DNA of 64,000 nt from Siphonodentalium dalli (GCA_032622095.1 CP136067.1:97456707-97520706), one strand, 5' to 3'; counted from the first letter of the stretch, positions 49,881 through 60,819 are shown. The notes: generated by a model not told the origin, from the letters alone. Made by a program: numbers and translations.

Positions 49881-49883
49881 GAC

Positions 49884-52129
49884 GAATATCCGGTGTGACT
49901 AATTACCGCCCGGGACCACCCGCGGGCCCGTGGACACTATATATCGACGTTATAAGGTAGCGACATGCCACCTGAGGGCAACGTAGAAAATTTTACTCGC
50001 TCGCTCGTCTCCGACCGGTGTTATTAACCCCGCAAATGCCGATATTGGCTAAGATAGCCCGGATGATCCCGGGTGTCTTCGTTTTTTTCCGGACAGTATA
50101 TTTTGGTGATACGTGGTGGTGCAATACCACCTGAGTGTGACTTCCAAATATTGACTCGTTGACGCGTCCACGGCCGATGTTATTAACCCCTCAAAACCGG
50201 TAAAATTCCATATAAACAAAAAGAGCCCGGGACCGCCCGGGCGCCCCCGTGGAACCGTGGACACTATATCCCGACGTTATAACGTAGCGACATGCCACCT
50301 GAGGGCAACCTAGAACATTTTACTCGATCGCTCGTCTCCGGTCGGTTTTATTAACCCCGCAAATGCCGATATTGGCTAAGAGAGGCCGGGGAGCTATCAA
50401 ATCCTTGGCGTATTGGCTGATCCAAACGGAATAAAATTTTATTTATTGCGTCTACTCGCATTTAATTTGAAACAAACGTCGCAGTTTTGTCGAATTGAAT
50501 TCAAATACCACCAAATTACGTCATGCTCGTTGGGGTTTTCCAGTTTCAATTGGAATTCCCTCATTAACACATCATTATGCAGCTCGTTTGCATTTCTCCG
50601 ATATAAATTCGAGTCGACGGTGATGCGACGTTTGTTTCAATCTAATTGCTGATGCGTCTGAGATCCGTGTTGCCCACACGCATTCTTCGTCGGTAGTGCG
50701 TCTACTCGAATTTATTTGAAACATACGTCGCACTTTTGTCGACACGAATTAAAATAATTGAATTCGAGTCGTCGGTAGTGCGACGTTTGTTCCAAGGGTC
50801 TCAGGCTGATATGAGGTTTACTCGGGCTGATATCGGGCCTAATATCAAACCAACCAAGTAATGTCCTCTAGCTACTGCATAAGAAAGTCAATTGAATATT
50901 CGATATGATATCTCAATATATAATGCATTACATGTACCTATGGGTATGCGCGATTAAACTAATACTTGAATTATTTTTATGATATAACTGCTAAATATAC
51001 ATTTATACACATATGCAGAACCATATTTTTGTGGTATAGCTGTTAAATTTATGGTACAAGAAATCCGGTGTACTGTTTATTTCACGGTATAACCGGGTAC
51101 ACAAAGTTCTGTTAAATCTACGGTATAAGAAAATAAGGTGTAATGTTTATTTCACGGTATAACTGTTAAATCTACGGTATATGAAAATAGGGTGTACTGT
51201 TTATTTCACGGTATAACTGTTAAAATCTACGGTATAGGAAATAGGGTGTACTGTTTATTTCACGGTATATCTGTTAAATATACGGTATAGAAAAATACGG
51301 TGTGTACATACTGCATATTTCACGATATATCTGTTAAATATACGGTATAGACAAATACGGTGTACTGTGTATTTCACGGTATATTACTGGCAACTGTGCT
51401 GCCGGTATTTTACCGTAAAATTTACGGCCTATATTTTACAGGATTTTGAGGGGTTAATATCATCGGCCGTGGACTCGTCAATGAGTCAATATTTGGAAGT
51501 CACACTCAGGTGTTATTGCACTACCACGCATCACCAAAATATACTGTCCGAAAACATACGAAGACACCCGTGCTCCCCGGCCTCTCTTAGCCAATATCGG
51601 CATTTGCGGGGTTAATAAAACCGGCCGGAGACGAGCGATCGAGTAAAATTTTCTAGGTTGCCCTCAGGTGGCATGTAGCTACGTTATAACGTCGGGATAT
51701 AGTGTCCACGGGTCCACGTGGGCGCCCGGGCGGTCCCGGGCTCTTATTTTGTTTATATGGTATTTTACCGGATTTTGAGGGGTTAATAACATCGGCCGTG
51801 GGCGCGTCAACGAGTCAATATTTGGAAGTAACAATCAGGTGGTATTGCATCACCAGGTATCATCAAAATATGCTGTGCGAAAACACACGAAGACATCCGG
51901 GATCATCCGGGCTCTCTTAGCCAATATCGGCATTGTCGGGGTTAATAACACCGACCGGAGAAGAGCGAGCGAGTAAAATCATCTAGGTTGCCCTCAGGTG
52001 GCATGTCGCTACCTTATAACGTCGATATATAGTGTCCATGGGCTCGTATGGGCGCCCGGGCGGCCCCGGGCGGTCCCCGGACGGTCCCCGGATGGTCCCG
52101 GGCGGTAAGTAGTCACACCCCGAATATCG
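49884..52129. mobile_element. 2.2-kb compound foldback element
   Basis: Left arm 49884-50393 and right arm about 51425-52129 are inverted copies, each built of a tandem unit of about 330 bp that includes TGCCACCTGAGGGCAAC, TTATTAACCCCGCAAATGCC, GATATTGGCTAAGA and GTGACTTCCAAATATTGACT. Terminal repeats are GTGTGACTA(A/C)TTACCGCCCG. The arms are GC-rich (GCCCGGGCGG). The centre (50400-51420) holds a second inverted set (ACAAACGTCGCA...TGCGACGTTTGT) and a 53-60-bp tandem array at about 51030-51400 around TTTCACGGTATAACTGTTAA. No transposase is present. Confidence 0.8.
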
Positions 52130-53070
52130 AAGCAATCATACCAGCAACGGTACACTAGCGTGATTGAGCGATTCATAGCTAGGCGCATAGTATTGAGACT
52201 GGTGACCTAATGTGACCTTACGGTACACTACCGTTTCATTAAAAAAGTTATTGTGAAGATGCAGCATTGTGTCGAAGTACATCTAACAATGCCCGATTCA
52301 ATCATTTAGAAACTATATGATGACATTGGTAGCCCGTTTGCGCTATTTGCCATATTTATGTGTCGTCTTGCATAAACTGACCAGCTAGACAGTTTACTAT
52401 AATATAGCTGAATTCAGCTTAGATATCTAATATCAGCTTCGGATTTGTAACTGAATTTTTACAATTCCTAGACCTGTTGATTAAGGGGGAGGTCAAGTGA
52501 ACAATTTTGAATGTGGATTTCCATGAAAATCTGCGGAGCAAAAGTTACAGAGTTGCACATACTTCTGAGTGTGACATGGTGTGGTATTGGAAACAACATG
52601 TATTTATTTGGCGTGTCCGCTTCGTAAATTATACAATTTTGCAACGATTATATATTTTAGAAATGTTGTCTGGAATTACTTCACTTGACCTACTTTTGAA
52701 AACTCACTATAAAATTCAAAAATAAATACACCAACATTTTTATGGAACAAGATCCAAGCGGATCCGCCAGATAAATACATTTTGTTTCCAGTACTAACAC
52801 GCAATGATATTTGTAGTCCGTTGCATAGATACCAACGACACTACTTCGCAGTACCCAATTTGTTTTCACAAACGGCATGAATAAATAGTAAATCAACATT
52901 CACCTAAATACAATGGTCCAATGAATTGAACATTTCCAACCTGTTTACAACGAATAAATGTTGTGGTATTGGCAACGTTTTAAAACAAAATGCATGGCTA
53001 AACTTACACAACCTTTTTTCCGTTTCATTTATTTACATTTTCCCACCACTAGCTGACTAGGCATTTTGTA
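52130..53070. other. Intron 2 stretch without recognised features
   Basis: GTGTGACATGGTGTGGTATT near 52568 and GTTGTGGTATTGGCAACG near 52960 are faint echoes only. A GCGTGTCCGC/GCGGATCCGC pair is not supported by longer symmetry. No gene is seen. Confidence 0.25.
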
Positions 53071-53073
53071 ACA

Positions 53074-53198
53074 CCACCGGAGCTTGGAACTTGATCAATA
53101 ACTTCCTTACTTAGGCTAATTACCACTTTTTTGTCATAAGGCTGGGCCAAACAATTGCTAATTAAGGCAGTTATTGATCAAGTTCCCAGCTTCTGTGG
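53074..53198. mobile_element. 125-bp foldback MITE
   Basis: CCACCGGAGCTTGGAACTTG then ATCAATAACT at the left and AGTTATTGATCAAGTTCCCA then GCTTCTGTGG at the right form long inverted arms around a central AT-rich loop. No target duplication is clear. Confidence 0.75.
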
Positions 53199-53199
53199 T

Positions 53200-54109
53200 A
53201 AGACTGTCACAAGTGGTACCGTACATTATATATTCTGGTTACTACAATTTATTATTATAGGATGAAATTTTTAATTACTGTATACAAACATCCCAAATAT
53301 TAATGTATCCAGTCCTCTTGAGAAATCCGCAGCACATTTGTTCCCTTTGTCTCAGTGAAGCGATGTGTTACAAACCGTTACGTGATTTCTGATATTCCAG
53401 AGACCGCCCCTTGTACAAATGCTACAAAGTCCCCGTGAGAAAACATCAGAATTGTCTTAGCCCTGTCGCAGTGTAGCAACATATTTATTGTTAGACTAAA
53501 AACAAATGAATTAACTGATTTATGAGATTCCACATAATTTCTTAAACTGTCCATAGTCCTATTCATGTATGGACACAAGTTTATCATTAATCACTTTAAA
53601 TTTTACCAAATATATTAGTTTTTGAAAAATAAATCATCTTAAAATTCCTTAAATTAAACTACCATGATATTTTTATCTTCTGAAAACTTGTTTCTCGGTA
53701 AAATCACAATGACATAAACTGACAAATGACTGTGCGAAAAATCGAAATCGAAAAATATTTGGCTCAATGTCGACAGATAGGAGAATTCGTCTAAGAAAAT
53801 GTTCACTAAACTTATTGATTATCGCCTGTTCGTGAGTCCCAGTTTACATGGAGACTAAATGTATGTTTTATTCTGCCAATAATGTTTAATTTTCATTCTA
53901 AAGTTTTTCTAATTTTTGTCATGTTTTGTTTCGTCCTTGACATACGCTTCGGGAAAAAAAACCCCGCTTGGTCTATCGATTGATCGATATTATTCGGACG
54001 GGAACGGGGCGAGTTATCTTCGGTTCGAGTCATCACAGATCCTATTCAGACAGTGAGTCTCTGTCGGTCCGTTATTTGAGAACATATAGTTCCTTGTTTC
54101 AACCGTCTT
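53200..54109. other. Intron 2 stretch without recognised features
   Basis: No domain or repeat is recognised. Confidence 0.3.
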
Positions 54110-54113
54110 TTAA

Positions 54114-54652
54114 AGGGGTACTGTACGCCATTTTCAATAAATTTCCGGTAATATCAACGATCTAATATCGATACTATATATAAAATAAGTAATTTGAGTC
54201 GAAGATGTATTCTGTGAACGTTCAGGTTAATAGGTTATCTTAAAATCAAAGTTAATAATTAAATTAAATTACGAATTTCCGTGTACAAGACGTAATCAAA
54301 TTAATTGAGGGATAGTGGATAGTTAAACCCATGGTACACACGATCGTTTAAAACATTATGCTGATACTGGGAGAGAACTCCAGCCACTCACTGACTAGTG
54401 ACTATAAAATAACGTAAATGAGTATATGGGACTAGTATGCATATAATAAAACTTTGGTTGAAAATACATTTGGTTGAAAAATGTACAAAAATTACTCGAC
54501 AACGACAATTTGTATTTTTGCATTCCGGTAAATTTGCCATCCGTAACACTACGTCGTACTCAACATACTTTCAAATATTGGAAAAATTGTTACCTTATTC
54601 TACGACTCAGAGACTATAGAAACTAACAACAACATTTGAGTACAGTATCCCT
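54114..54652 (-). mobile_element. TTAA-flanked MITE, family C copy 2 (both ends)
   Basis: TTAA at 54110-54113 and 54653-54656 flanks inverted termini AGGGGTACTGTAC and GTACAGTATCCCT. The body matches 13663-14173 in inverted orientation, including GAGTCGAAGATGTATTCTGT and TTACGAATTTCCGTGTACAA. A TTAA target is shared with piggyBac-type elements, but the tips lack CCCTTT, so the superfamily is uncertain. Confidence 0.78.
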
Positions 54653-54688
54653 TTAAGATCAACAATTAACACTCAATGGCAGAATTAT

Positions 54689-54841
54689 AAGGAATAATCT
54701 TGTTTTCCTAAAGTAATTACACAGTCGAAAGGCATATGCTGAATAACAAACTCTTATAAATCGCTTCGTGATTTATAGGTTTGTGATTCGGCATATTCCT
54801 TTAAACTGTGTAATTACATTAGGAAACCGAGATTATTCCTT
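54689..54841. mobile_element. 153-bp TA-flanked foldback MITE
   Basis: Arms AAGGAATAATC and GATTATTCCTT continue inward (TTTCCTAAAGTAATTACACA against TGTGTAATTACATTAGGAAA) to a short loop around ATCGCTTCGTGAT. TA lies on both sides. It is 32 bp from the family C MITE. Confidence 0.75.
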
Positions 54842-55102
54842 AAATAAATGATTCTTTGAATCCAATCAACAACACGGAACTAGGTCAATTCTCTATGAGA
54901 ACAAGTTCAACCTATTTTTGCAGTTTCAGAGGTATTTCGAAATTTTGAACATCTCGATACCACATCCCATCAGGCCTCCCGGTCGTTGTGTTGTATAGAG
55001 GTACACATGAAAAGTATTCACATGCTACTTGTAACTGGTGAAAATTATATATATGTTCCTGAGAACTCAATCGTTTTTATTGATCACGACGTTCCATTTC
55101 AG

Positions 55103-55276
55103 ACTGTCCCAGTGATTACACGTTTGATCCCGTGACAAATGTTTGCTTCAGAATCGTATTGGCATCTGTTCTTCATAGTGACGCATTGGTCGCATGCCAA
55201 GATCGTGGTGGCCATCTCATTAGAGTCAGGAACATGCAGATATGGCAGATGATTGCCAGCGAACTCGGCAAACTTG
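55103..55276 (+). CDS. Exon 3: C-type lectin domain, N-terminal half
   Basis: The acceptor CCATTTCAG ends at 55102 and the donor CTTG|GTTAGTG starts at 55277; both borders are phase 1. The frame reads D-C-P-S-D-Y-T-F-D-P...N-V-C-F, the usual start of a long-form C-type lectin domain with its first Cys pair. A helix with A-C-Q-D-R-G-G-H-L follows, equivalent to the conserved A-x2-C-x4-G-x-L core, and then a second helix (IWQMIASELGKL). The Asp codon is completed by the last G of exon 2, the Glu codon at the end by exon 4. After 55276 the frame meets a stop almost at once, which supports the splice site. Domain identity is high confidence; ligand is unknown. Confidence 0.85.
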
Positions 55277-56822
55277 GTTAGTGTAAAAGAAGCATTATCT
55301 CTTATCTAAATGTGTATACCCCCAATTTTCTAATGTATACTGGATATAATTTGTCCGAGGATATTTTTCAGTCGGCTCTGGATGAAATTTGTCATTGAGA
55401 TACGCCACGAAAGCTGCTTTCAAAGCTGTGCATAATGACGTTGTTTGCGTTTTCCATTCAATAGAGTTATCACTCGTTGTTTGTCTAGAAATAATTGTTT
55501 TCTTGATATCTCAACCATTGGTTGTCTAGTAAATTATCATTAACTGAAGCTAGCGTGAGTCTGCAGTATTTATTCGTTGGACTTTGCAGTATCAGTATAT
55601 GCCCTCAACATAGATATGTAGCCAGGGATTGGGCTAGTGGATCTACGTGGGAGGTGCTCTAGTTAGAATGTCATAATTCGCCTCATCTACCAGACGAAAC
55701 TTACAACTAGGGGCGGGGAGTTGTAACCCCCCTTATGTTTTAATTATGTAACACATGGTCCATTTATTCTAAATAATTTACGGTAAAATTGGAACAAACG
55801 CGACTTTTGATCTAAACGCAACAAATCGAACATTAAATACTGGTTGGAAAATCAAACAGTGAGACCAATTTCGACCTATTTTTGGTATCACATATCCAAC
55901 TGTTTTCGAAATGAAATTGTTAACTATTAAATATTTTTACTAGAGTTGAGGGGAATTCGCCACCGCTTATTATTGAGATATTTGGCTCACAGCTGGATTT
56001 CATCGTGAATATACATCACATTGTGAGAATTGTCTTAAAAAAATCGGATTCGGGATGTTGGTATAGGCAGTTTAGTCTGTCACAGTCGTACATTTGCAAA
56101 TACTGAGACGAACTACTCTAGTTTATGCTAATGTCTAGCTCAACTCGTTTGCGTTAAGATGAAACACTTCGTTTATTTAGCACTGGTTAACTATTTCACG
56201 ACGAATGCTTCCTGATTTGTTTTGCGAAAACCCTGTGCAAATGCATTCTCTTTTATTTGCGAGTCGACCGTAGATAATGCATTGGCCTAACAATTTTGTA
56301 TTATTTTTTATAATTGTTAAAGAATGTAAAAAACATTACTAAAATAAACTGCTTATAATATAACTTGTTTAGATAGATAATATGCTTAGAATCGCCTAAT
56401 TGTGAGTCGACAATGTGCTGAAAATGAGAGCGTGTCAGTCACACAATCGACTCATAATGAGCTATTCAAAGCAGATTATGTGTTGACAATGAAACAAATA
56501 AGCCAACTCGAGACTGTTCATGTGTACGCTCTTCGACATGTGGTTTCACTGTGGCCCGCGCCATACAACGAAATAACGGACATGAGTCCATTACCTGCTT
56601 ACTTCAGAATCAAATAATCACATCGATTATGTTTATCTGTCTCTTCTCGAGGTCAAATTAGTTCGTATTCTTATTCACATTAAATGTTTCACATTAAATT
56701 ACCACTTGCAGCTGTTTTCGCCCCAATATAGAACACAATATGAACGGGGCTTCGACGTAAACCAGAATTATCCCAACCGGTTCCTCTTAGCTGACATAAA
56801 AGGGCACTTGGACTATGATTAA
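55277..56822. other. Intron 3, with hairpin remnant and foldback fragment
   Basis: Mostly unremarkable AT-rich intron. 56237-56290 is a shortened copy of the shared palindrome (AATGCATTCTCTT...GCGAGTCGACC...AATGCATTGGCC) whose right arm is largely deleted. 56395-56625 matches the foldback at 62507-62935 (CACACAATCGACTCAT, GCCCGCGCCATACAACGAAA, TAACGG). Confidence 0.5.
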
Positions 56823-57021
56823 CCCTTTCATGACGGGAGTTGCGCTAGTGCAACATTGAACACCATGTGACAGTGCGTTCTCTTATATATGCGAATCTCA
56901 CATATGGATCCTCGCATAAATAAAAGAATCCACCAGCTAGCATGATGAGAATCGCACATATAATATAACGCATTGGCACAGGTTTTTTTCCAAATATCAG
57001 GAAGCTCCAATTATGAAAGGG
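56823..57021. mobile_element. TTAA-flanked MITE next to the last lectin exon
   Basis: TTAA|CCCTTTCATG and CATAATTGGAG... read inward from the right end with TATGAAAGGG|TTAA at 57022-57025. The interior is a decayed version of the CCAATGCATTCTCTTATATA palindrome. It ends 26 bp before exon 4. Confidence 0.75.
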
Positions 57022-57047
57022 TTAAGTGCCCATTGATATATTTTCAG

Positions 57048-57280
57048 AGTTCACAGGCGGCTGCGTCTACTTCGTGGATGGCTCGGACGAAGGTCACACG
57101 TGGACATGGAAGTACTCAGACGGAAGTGACGTTACATGGGTGAATTGGAACCCAGGAGAGCCATCCAGTACCAATGAACACTGCTTGACAATGTGGTGCG
57201 CCGTGTCGTGGAATGTGATCGACACGTACTGTAATCATGCGTCTTATCTGAGGAACTATATCTGTGAAATCGATGTGTGA
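57048..57280 (+). CDS. Exon 4: C-type lectin domain, C-terminal half, and stop
   Basis: The acceptor ATATATTTTCAG ends at 57047. The frame reads TGGCVYFVDGSDEGHTWTW..., then DGS-DVTW-VNWNPGEP, the central lectin-fold motif, then four cysteines and the terminal NYICE before TGA. The position normally WIGL is VYFVDG. The sugar-selecting tripeptide (EPN or QPD in Ca-dependent family members) is EPS, and the WND calcium motif is replaced by W-N-V, so classical mannose or galactose binding cannot be assumed. The fold cysteines are present. The acceptor lies only 26 bp beyond the end of a TTAA-flanked MITE (56823-57021), so the branch point may lie inside transposon sequence. Confidence 0.87.
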
Positions 57281-57403
57281 CTCGAGAGACGTCGGTCATC
57301 CGAGGGAAATGACCTCGTGATCAATTTTGGAAGTAACAGTAGAAGTAGAACTAACAAAATTTATCATTTGGTATTCAAAATAATATGTCCGTGTACACTG
57401 GGA

Positions 57404-57422
57404 AATAAATGCTGCAAATAAA
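57404..57422 (+). terminator. Two polyadenylation signals of the lectin gene
   Basis: AATAAA occurs at 57404-57409 and again at 57417-57422, about 125 nt after the lectin stop codon. This implies a short 3' UTR. The assignment rests on hexamer and position only. Confidence 0.6.
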
Positions 57423-57429
57423 TCGGTAG

Positions 57430-58985
57430 CGATTTGGAGCGGATATATGTGTCCAATTAACCTATGTGTCCCTAATCTGTTCCCAATATTTAGTACATTA
57501 ATTCGATGAAATAGCAGTAACACGTGTGTATTAACACATATTTGCGACCTTTAATCGGCAAATATCATCGACAAAGTTGCAATGGAAGCCATTTTTATGT
57601 TCAAATTGGTAACATTTGCAATGGTGGGCTTAGTCCCCAACGACCCAACCCACACGGACCTTGCAATGTATCATGATTTCTTTTCTCGCGATCCCTGTCT
57701 GCACCCAGCATTTGATCAAATTTTCAACATGGACTTGGAAATATTATACCCCAGACAATGGCAGTTATTGTCATGCAGTTAGATATTTTAGCCAACATCT
57801 AATGTTAAATGTGTTGTTTTAATACCGATTTGACAATTGTCGATCATTGTTTGGTATTAAAGGACTTTAATCTGAAACTGTTAAAGCCCTATAGGTATTA
57901 TGTGAGTATTATGTCTGCAGTGTGAAATCCTTAAATATTTGTCGAGTGGCATTTTACATTGAATGATTGAACATTTGATAACAGCGGCTGTCTATAGTTC
58001 GTAATTAGACCAACATTCCAAACACGCCAGATCAGGACATATGGGATATGGAAATTAAATAAAATGAAAATAATATGAAATAGTATGAAAAACAAATTCA
58101 CGGATATAATTACCTGAAATAGTTCACAAACGTGTCCACATTTTCATCCCGGACGTTCTCTACGAAGTTGTTTTCTTCCTTTCATTGTCTGCTTCGAGTT
58201 TCTATGGTCTCGCCCATAACACCCTGTTAAAATGCCGCTTCTGTTGTTTATGTATTAACACAATACCATATATTAGACATACTTTGATCGTTTCGGTTTC
58301 CGTCGGCCTAAAATTTCCCGACGGCAGTCAGTTTGACAATCGCTTATAACATCACACTGGTTATTAATGCTATCAATGATTGGTGTGACGATGTAAAATA
58401 TATGAATTTTACAAACAGTAATAACGTACAAGTGTGTATTGATTACGTTTTATTTCTCAACATATCAGTGTTTTTATATTGAATCTGTTTCTCAGTTTTA
58501 TTTTCTTCTGCGTGTCAAATTTGAACTTCAACGAGGATCTTAGTTTTCAGTTAAATTAATTCCAATGTCTTTATGTCAATAGACATCCATGATTTATTGT
58601 AATTATCAAAACATGTTTTCATATTTGTGAGTTAATTTTGGCACACAGAAGTTTATGATTTGTACCACCTTGATAAATATCCATACAATTTCGTTGAAAA
58701 ATATTATAGTTTGCCATAGATACCAAACCGAAACTTGAATCTCCATGATAAAACAGCCCCCACCTCTATATCAATGGTTAGGTATAAACAACAGTTTTTA
58801 TTTAAAGAAACAAGTAAAAAATACCGTAATTTTATCATAACTATGCCTAACAACATTCTACACCATACCAAAATTTTAGATTAGAACACAGTGTTTATAA
58901 ATCTTGTTTCATCAATTGCATCTATAGTTTTAAACTAGCATAAAACAGATAGCAACAAATTGTGTTCGTTATCATTGTGATAATA
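57430..58985. other. Downstream flank of the lectin gene
   Basis: No gene is secure. At 57721-57765 one frame reads STWTWKYYTPDNGSYCH, which recalls HTWTWKYSDGS in exon 4, but the similarity is short. The rest is AT-rich with nothing recognised. Confidence 0.3.
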
Positions 58986-58987
58986 TA

Positions 58988-60016
58988 TCTATTATATATT
59001 TTGGAAGATCTGTTTGTGTGTTTGTGTGTGTGTGTGTGTGAGGGTGTGTGTGTAATCGATGAACTCGAAAACGGCCGACCCGATTTCGATGAAACTTGGT
59101 ATGTGGGGGTATTTTCGGCCGGGGGGTGACATAGGCCTATTTATTTTCAGATCCGAGGTCAACTTTTCACGTGCCGAGGTCAAATCTGTTTTTACGCTGT
59201 GTTACGGGACTTTCATTTGAGTTCGGTACTTACAAATCGATTCGATACAGCGCGAATTATAAAATGCCAGTCATAATAATGACACTGTGAGAATCTTTCG
59301 TGTTTCCTCTTTCCAACGATATATAATGCGTATGTATCCGTTTTAGTTATCTGCCTCAAATACAAAGAAGAAGTGGTACTATCTTCCATCAGGATAAAAA
59401 CAATGCGTAACTTCTATGACGTCGTTAAAGGTCACAACGTTATATCACGTTAACGCTTAACCGGCCGATGCATTTGACTGTTTCAGACGTCTTGGCGATA
59501 TCTCGGGCACCGATGGTAATTTATCTTTACGTTGAAACTTGATAATTAATGAGCGTGTGTATATGAGGCGCGTTTATATACTTGAGTGGAAATCAAATCG
59601 GGTTAAACTGGCGGATTTTTACGGACGAAATTTGATGCATAGGGTATGAATGAATAATTTATTGGATAAAGCATGTACATAGAAAATACAAGGTAAACAA
59701 TAGAAATCTCGCTGGGCCGATTTCCCGGTATCCGCTGGGCCGATTTCCACCATTTTTGGGGTGTTGGTGTTTGACCCCACCTGACCTTAACCTTCAAAAT
59801 GGTCAATTTAAGGTCAAAGCCCGGACGAAGTCGGGCAAAATGGTCAATTCAAGGTCAAATCGGGTAAAACCGGATGGATTTCGACGGGTACTTTTGTCGG
59901 GTACTTTTGTTCGAGCACTGTGTTTTGGACGGGTCAAATCGTGACCCCACTTGACCTTGGCCTTCAAAATAGACAATTCAAGGTCAAAGCCCGGACGAAG
60001 TCGGGTCACCTTCTAG
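58988..60016 (+). mobile_element. Helitron-like element, third type
   Basis: It begins A|TCTATTATATATTTTGG, followed by a GTGT microsatellite, and ends with hairpin CCCG-GACGAAGT-CGGG, then TCACCTTCTAG at 60016 and T. GCCCGGACGAAGTCGGG occurs twice (about 59818 and 59989) with AATTCAAGGTCAAA between, so the 3' hairpin itself is duplicated inside. A run GTCGATGAACTCGAAAACGG-like after the microsatellite parallels the layout of family B. No coding capacity; 1029 bp. Confidence 0.83.
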
Positions 60017-60019
60017 TAT

Positions 60020-60650
60020 ATATATATATATATGTGTGTGTGGGACAGACTTTCCTACTGGGGAGGTACTACTAACATGTTGCTAGGAGGGAATTTGTGG
60101 TATATAATTGATATGTGTTGTTCTATAACTTAGATGCATTCGTAGTTCCAGAACTCCAGTTGCAACAACATGCAACGTCTAATTTAAAGTTGTTTTCTGC
60201 TTTGTTCTGTTGAGAACATTTTAATACCAAAGAATATCTTTTTGTTATTGAAAAATGAACAAAATAATTTTTTGAGTCCCTCTAAAACGTCACAACTATA
60301 TTAAATTAATGCATTTAAATTTCAATATAAAACATAATAGCGTATTCTAGCATGTATTGTCCCAAACATGCTATTTTATACAGTAGAACGTAAATAAAAA
60401 GTAAACTAGGTTTCGTAAAACTGAGCCTGAAACCATGAGTACATATTTAATGATGGCAACACTTCCAACAACAAATAAACCTATAAAACCATTTGCAGAA
60501 TGCAGACACATTATTCCCAAACATAAGAGAAATCTCAAACAAAAGTTTGCTTCACGCACACTCACAGCATTCGATTTTTCCCATTGTATTTTTCGCATTT
60601 TCTACATTATGGATATGGAAAATGAAATCCGAGCGAGTGGTAGCCAAACC
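60020..60650. other. Flank without recognised features
   Basis: A TA then GT microsatellite lies at 60017-60045. No supported gene is seen; two overlapping frames near 60435-60825 run into the foldback at 60655. Confidence 0.3.
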
Positions 60651-60654
60651 TCAT

Positions 60655-60810
60655 GGCCCGATTCATCATCTCAAGTTTAAACCTGGTCTACGTAAACCTC
60701 TAGGTTTAAACCGTCGTGATCAGCTAAATCCGTGGTTTAAACCCGCGACCGCATGCGCATTCGTCATATCCGTATTAAACCTGGTCCAGCCAAACCAATG
60801 GTATAGCAGT
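60655..60810. mobile_element. GTTTAAAC-rich foldback element
   Basis: AGTTTAAACCTGGTCTACGT, CTCTAGGTTTAAACCG, GTGGTTTAAACCCGCGACCG and GCGCATTCGTCAT follow in the inverse order to 1-175. The block is loosely palindromic about its centre (AACCTGGTC...GTTTAAACC). Confidence 0.6.
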
Positions 60811-60819
60811 AGTGTGTCT

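Larger units (their letters stand above)
5592..57422 (+). other. Gene span: PAN/apple - Thr-rich linker - C-type lectin gene
   Basis: Four exons on the + strand are assembled here into one gene. Exon 3 to exon 4 is very secure: together they make one C-type lectin domain and the split codon (G|AG, Glu) joins in phase. Exon 2 to exon 3 also joins in phase 1 (G|AC, Asp). Exon 1 ends in phase 0 at its best donor, so it joins exon 2 in frame only if exon 2 begins at 36008; otherwise one or more exons in the 30-kb first intron are missing from my model. With exon 2 at 36008 the coding total is 1026 nt, giving 341 residues plus stop. The introns (about 30.1, 18.8 and 1.8 kb) hold nearly all the repeats described elsewhere. 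No strong TATA box is visible upstream of 5592. Two AATAAA signals follow the stop. The product is predicted to be secreted. Confidence 0.7.
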
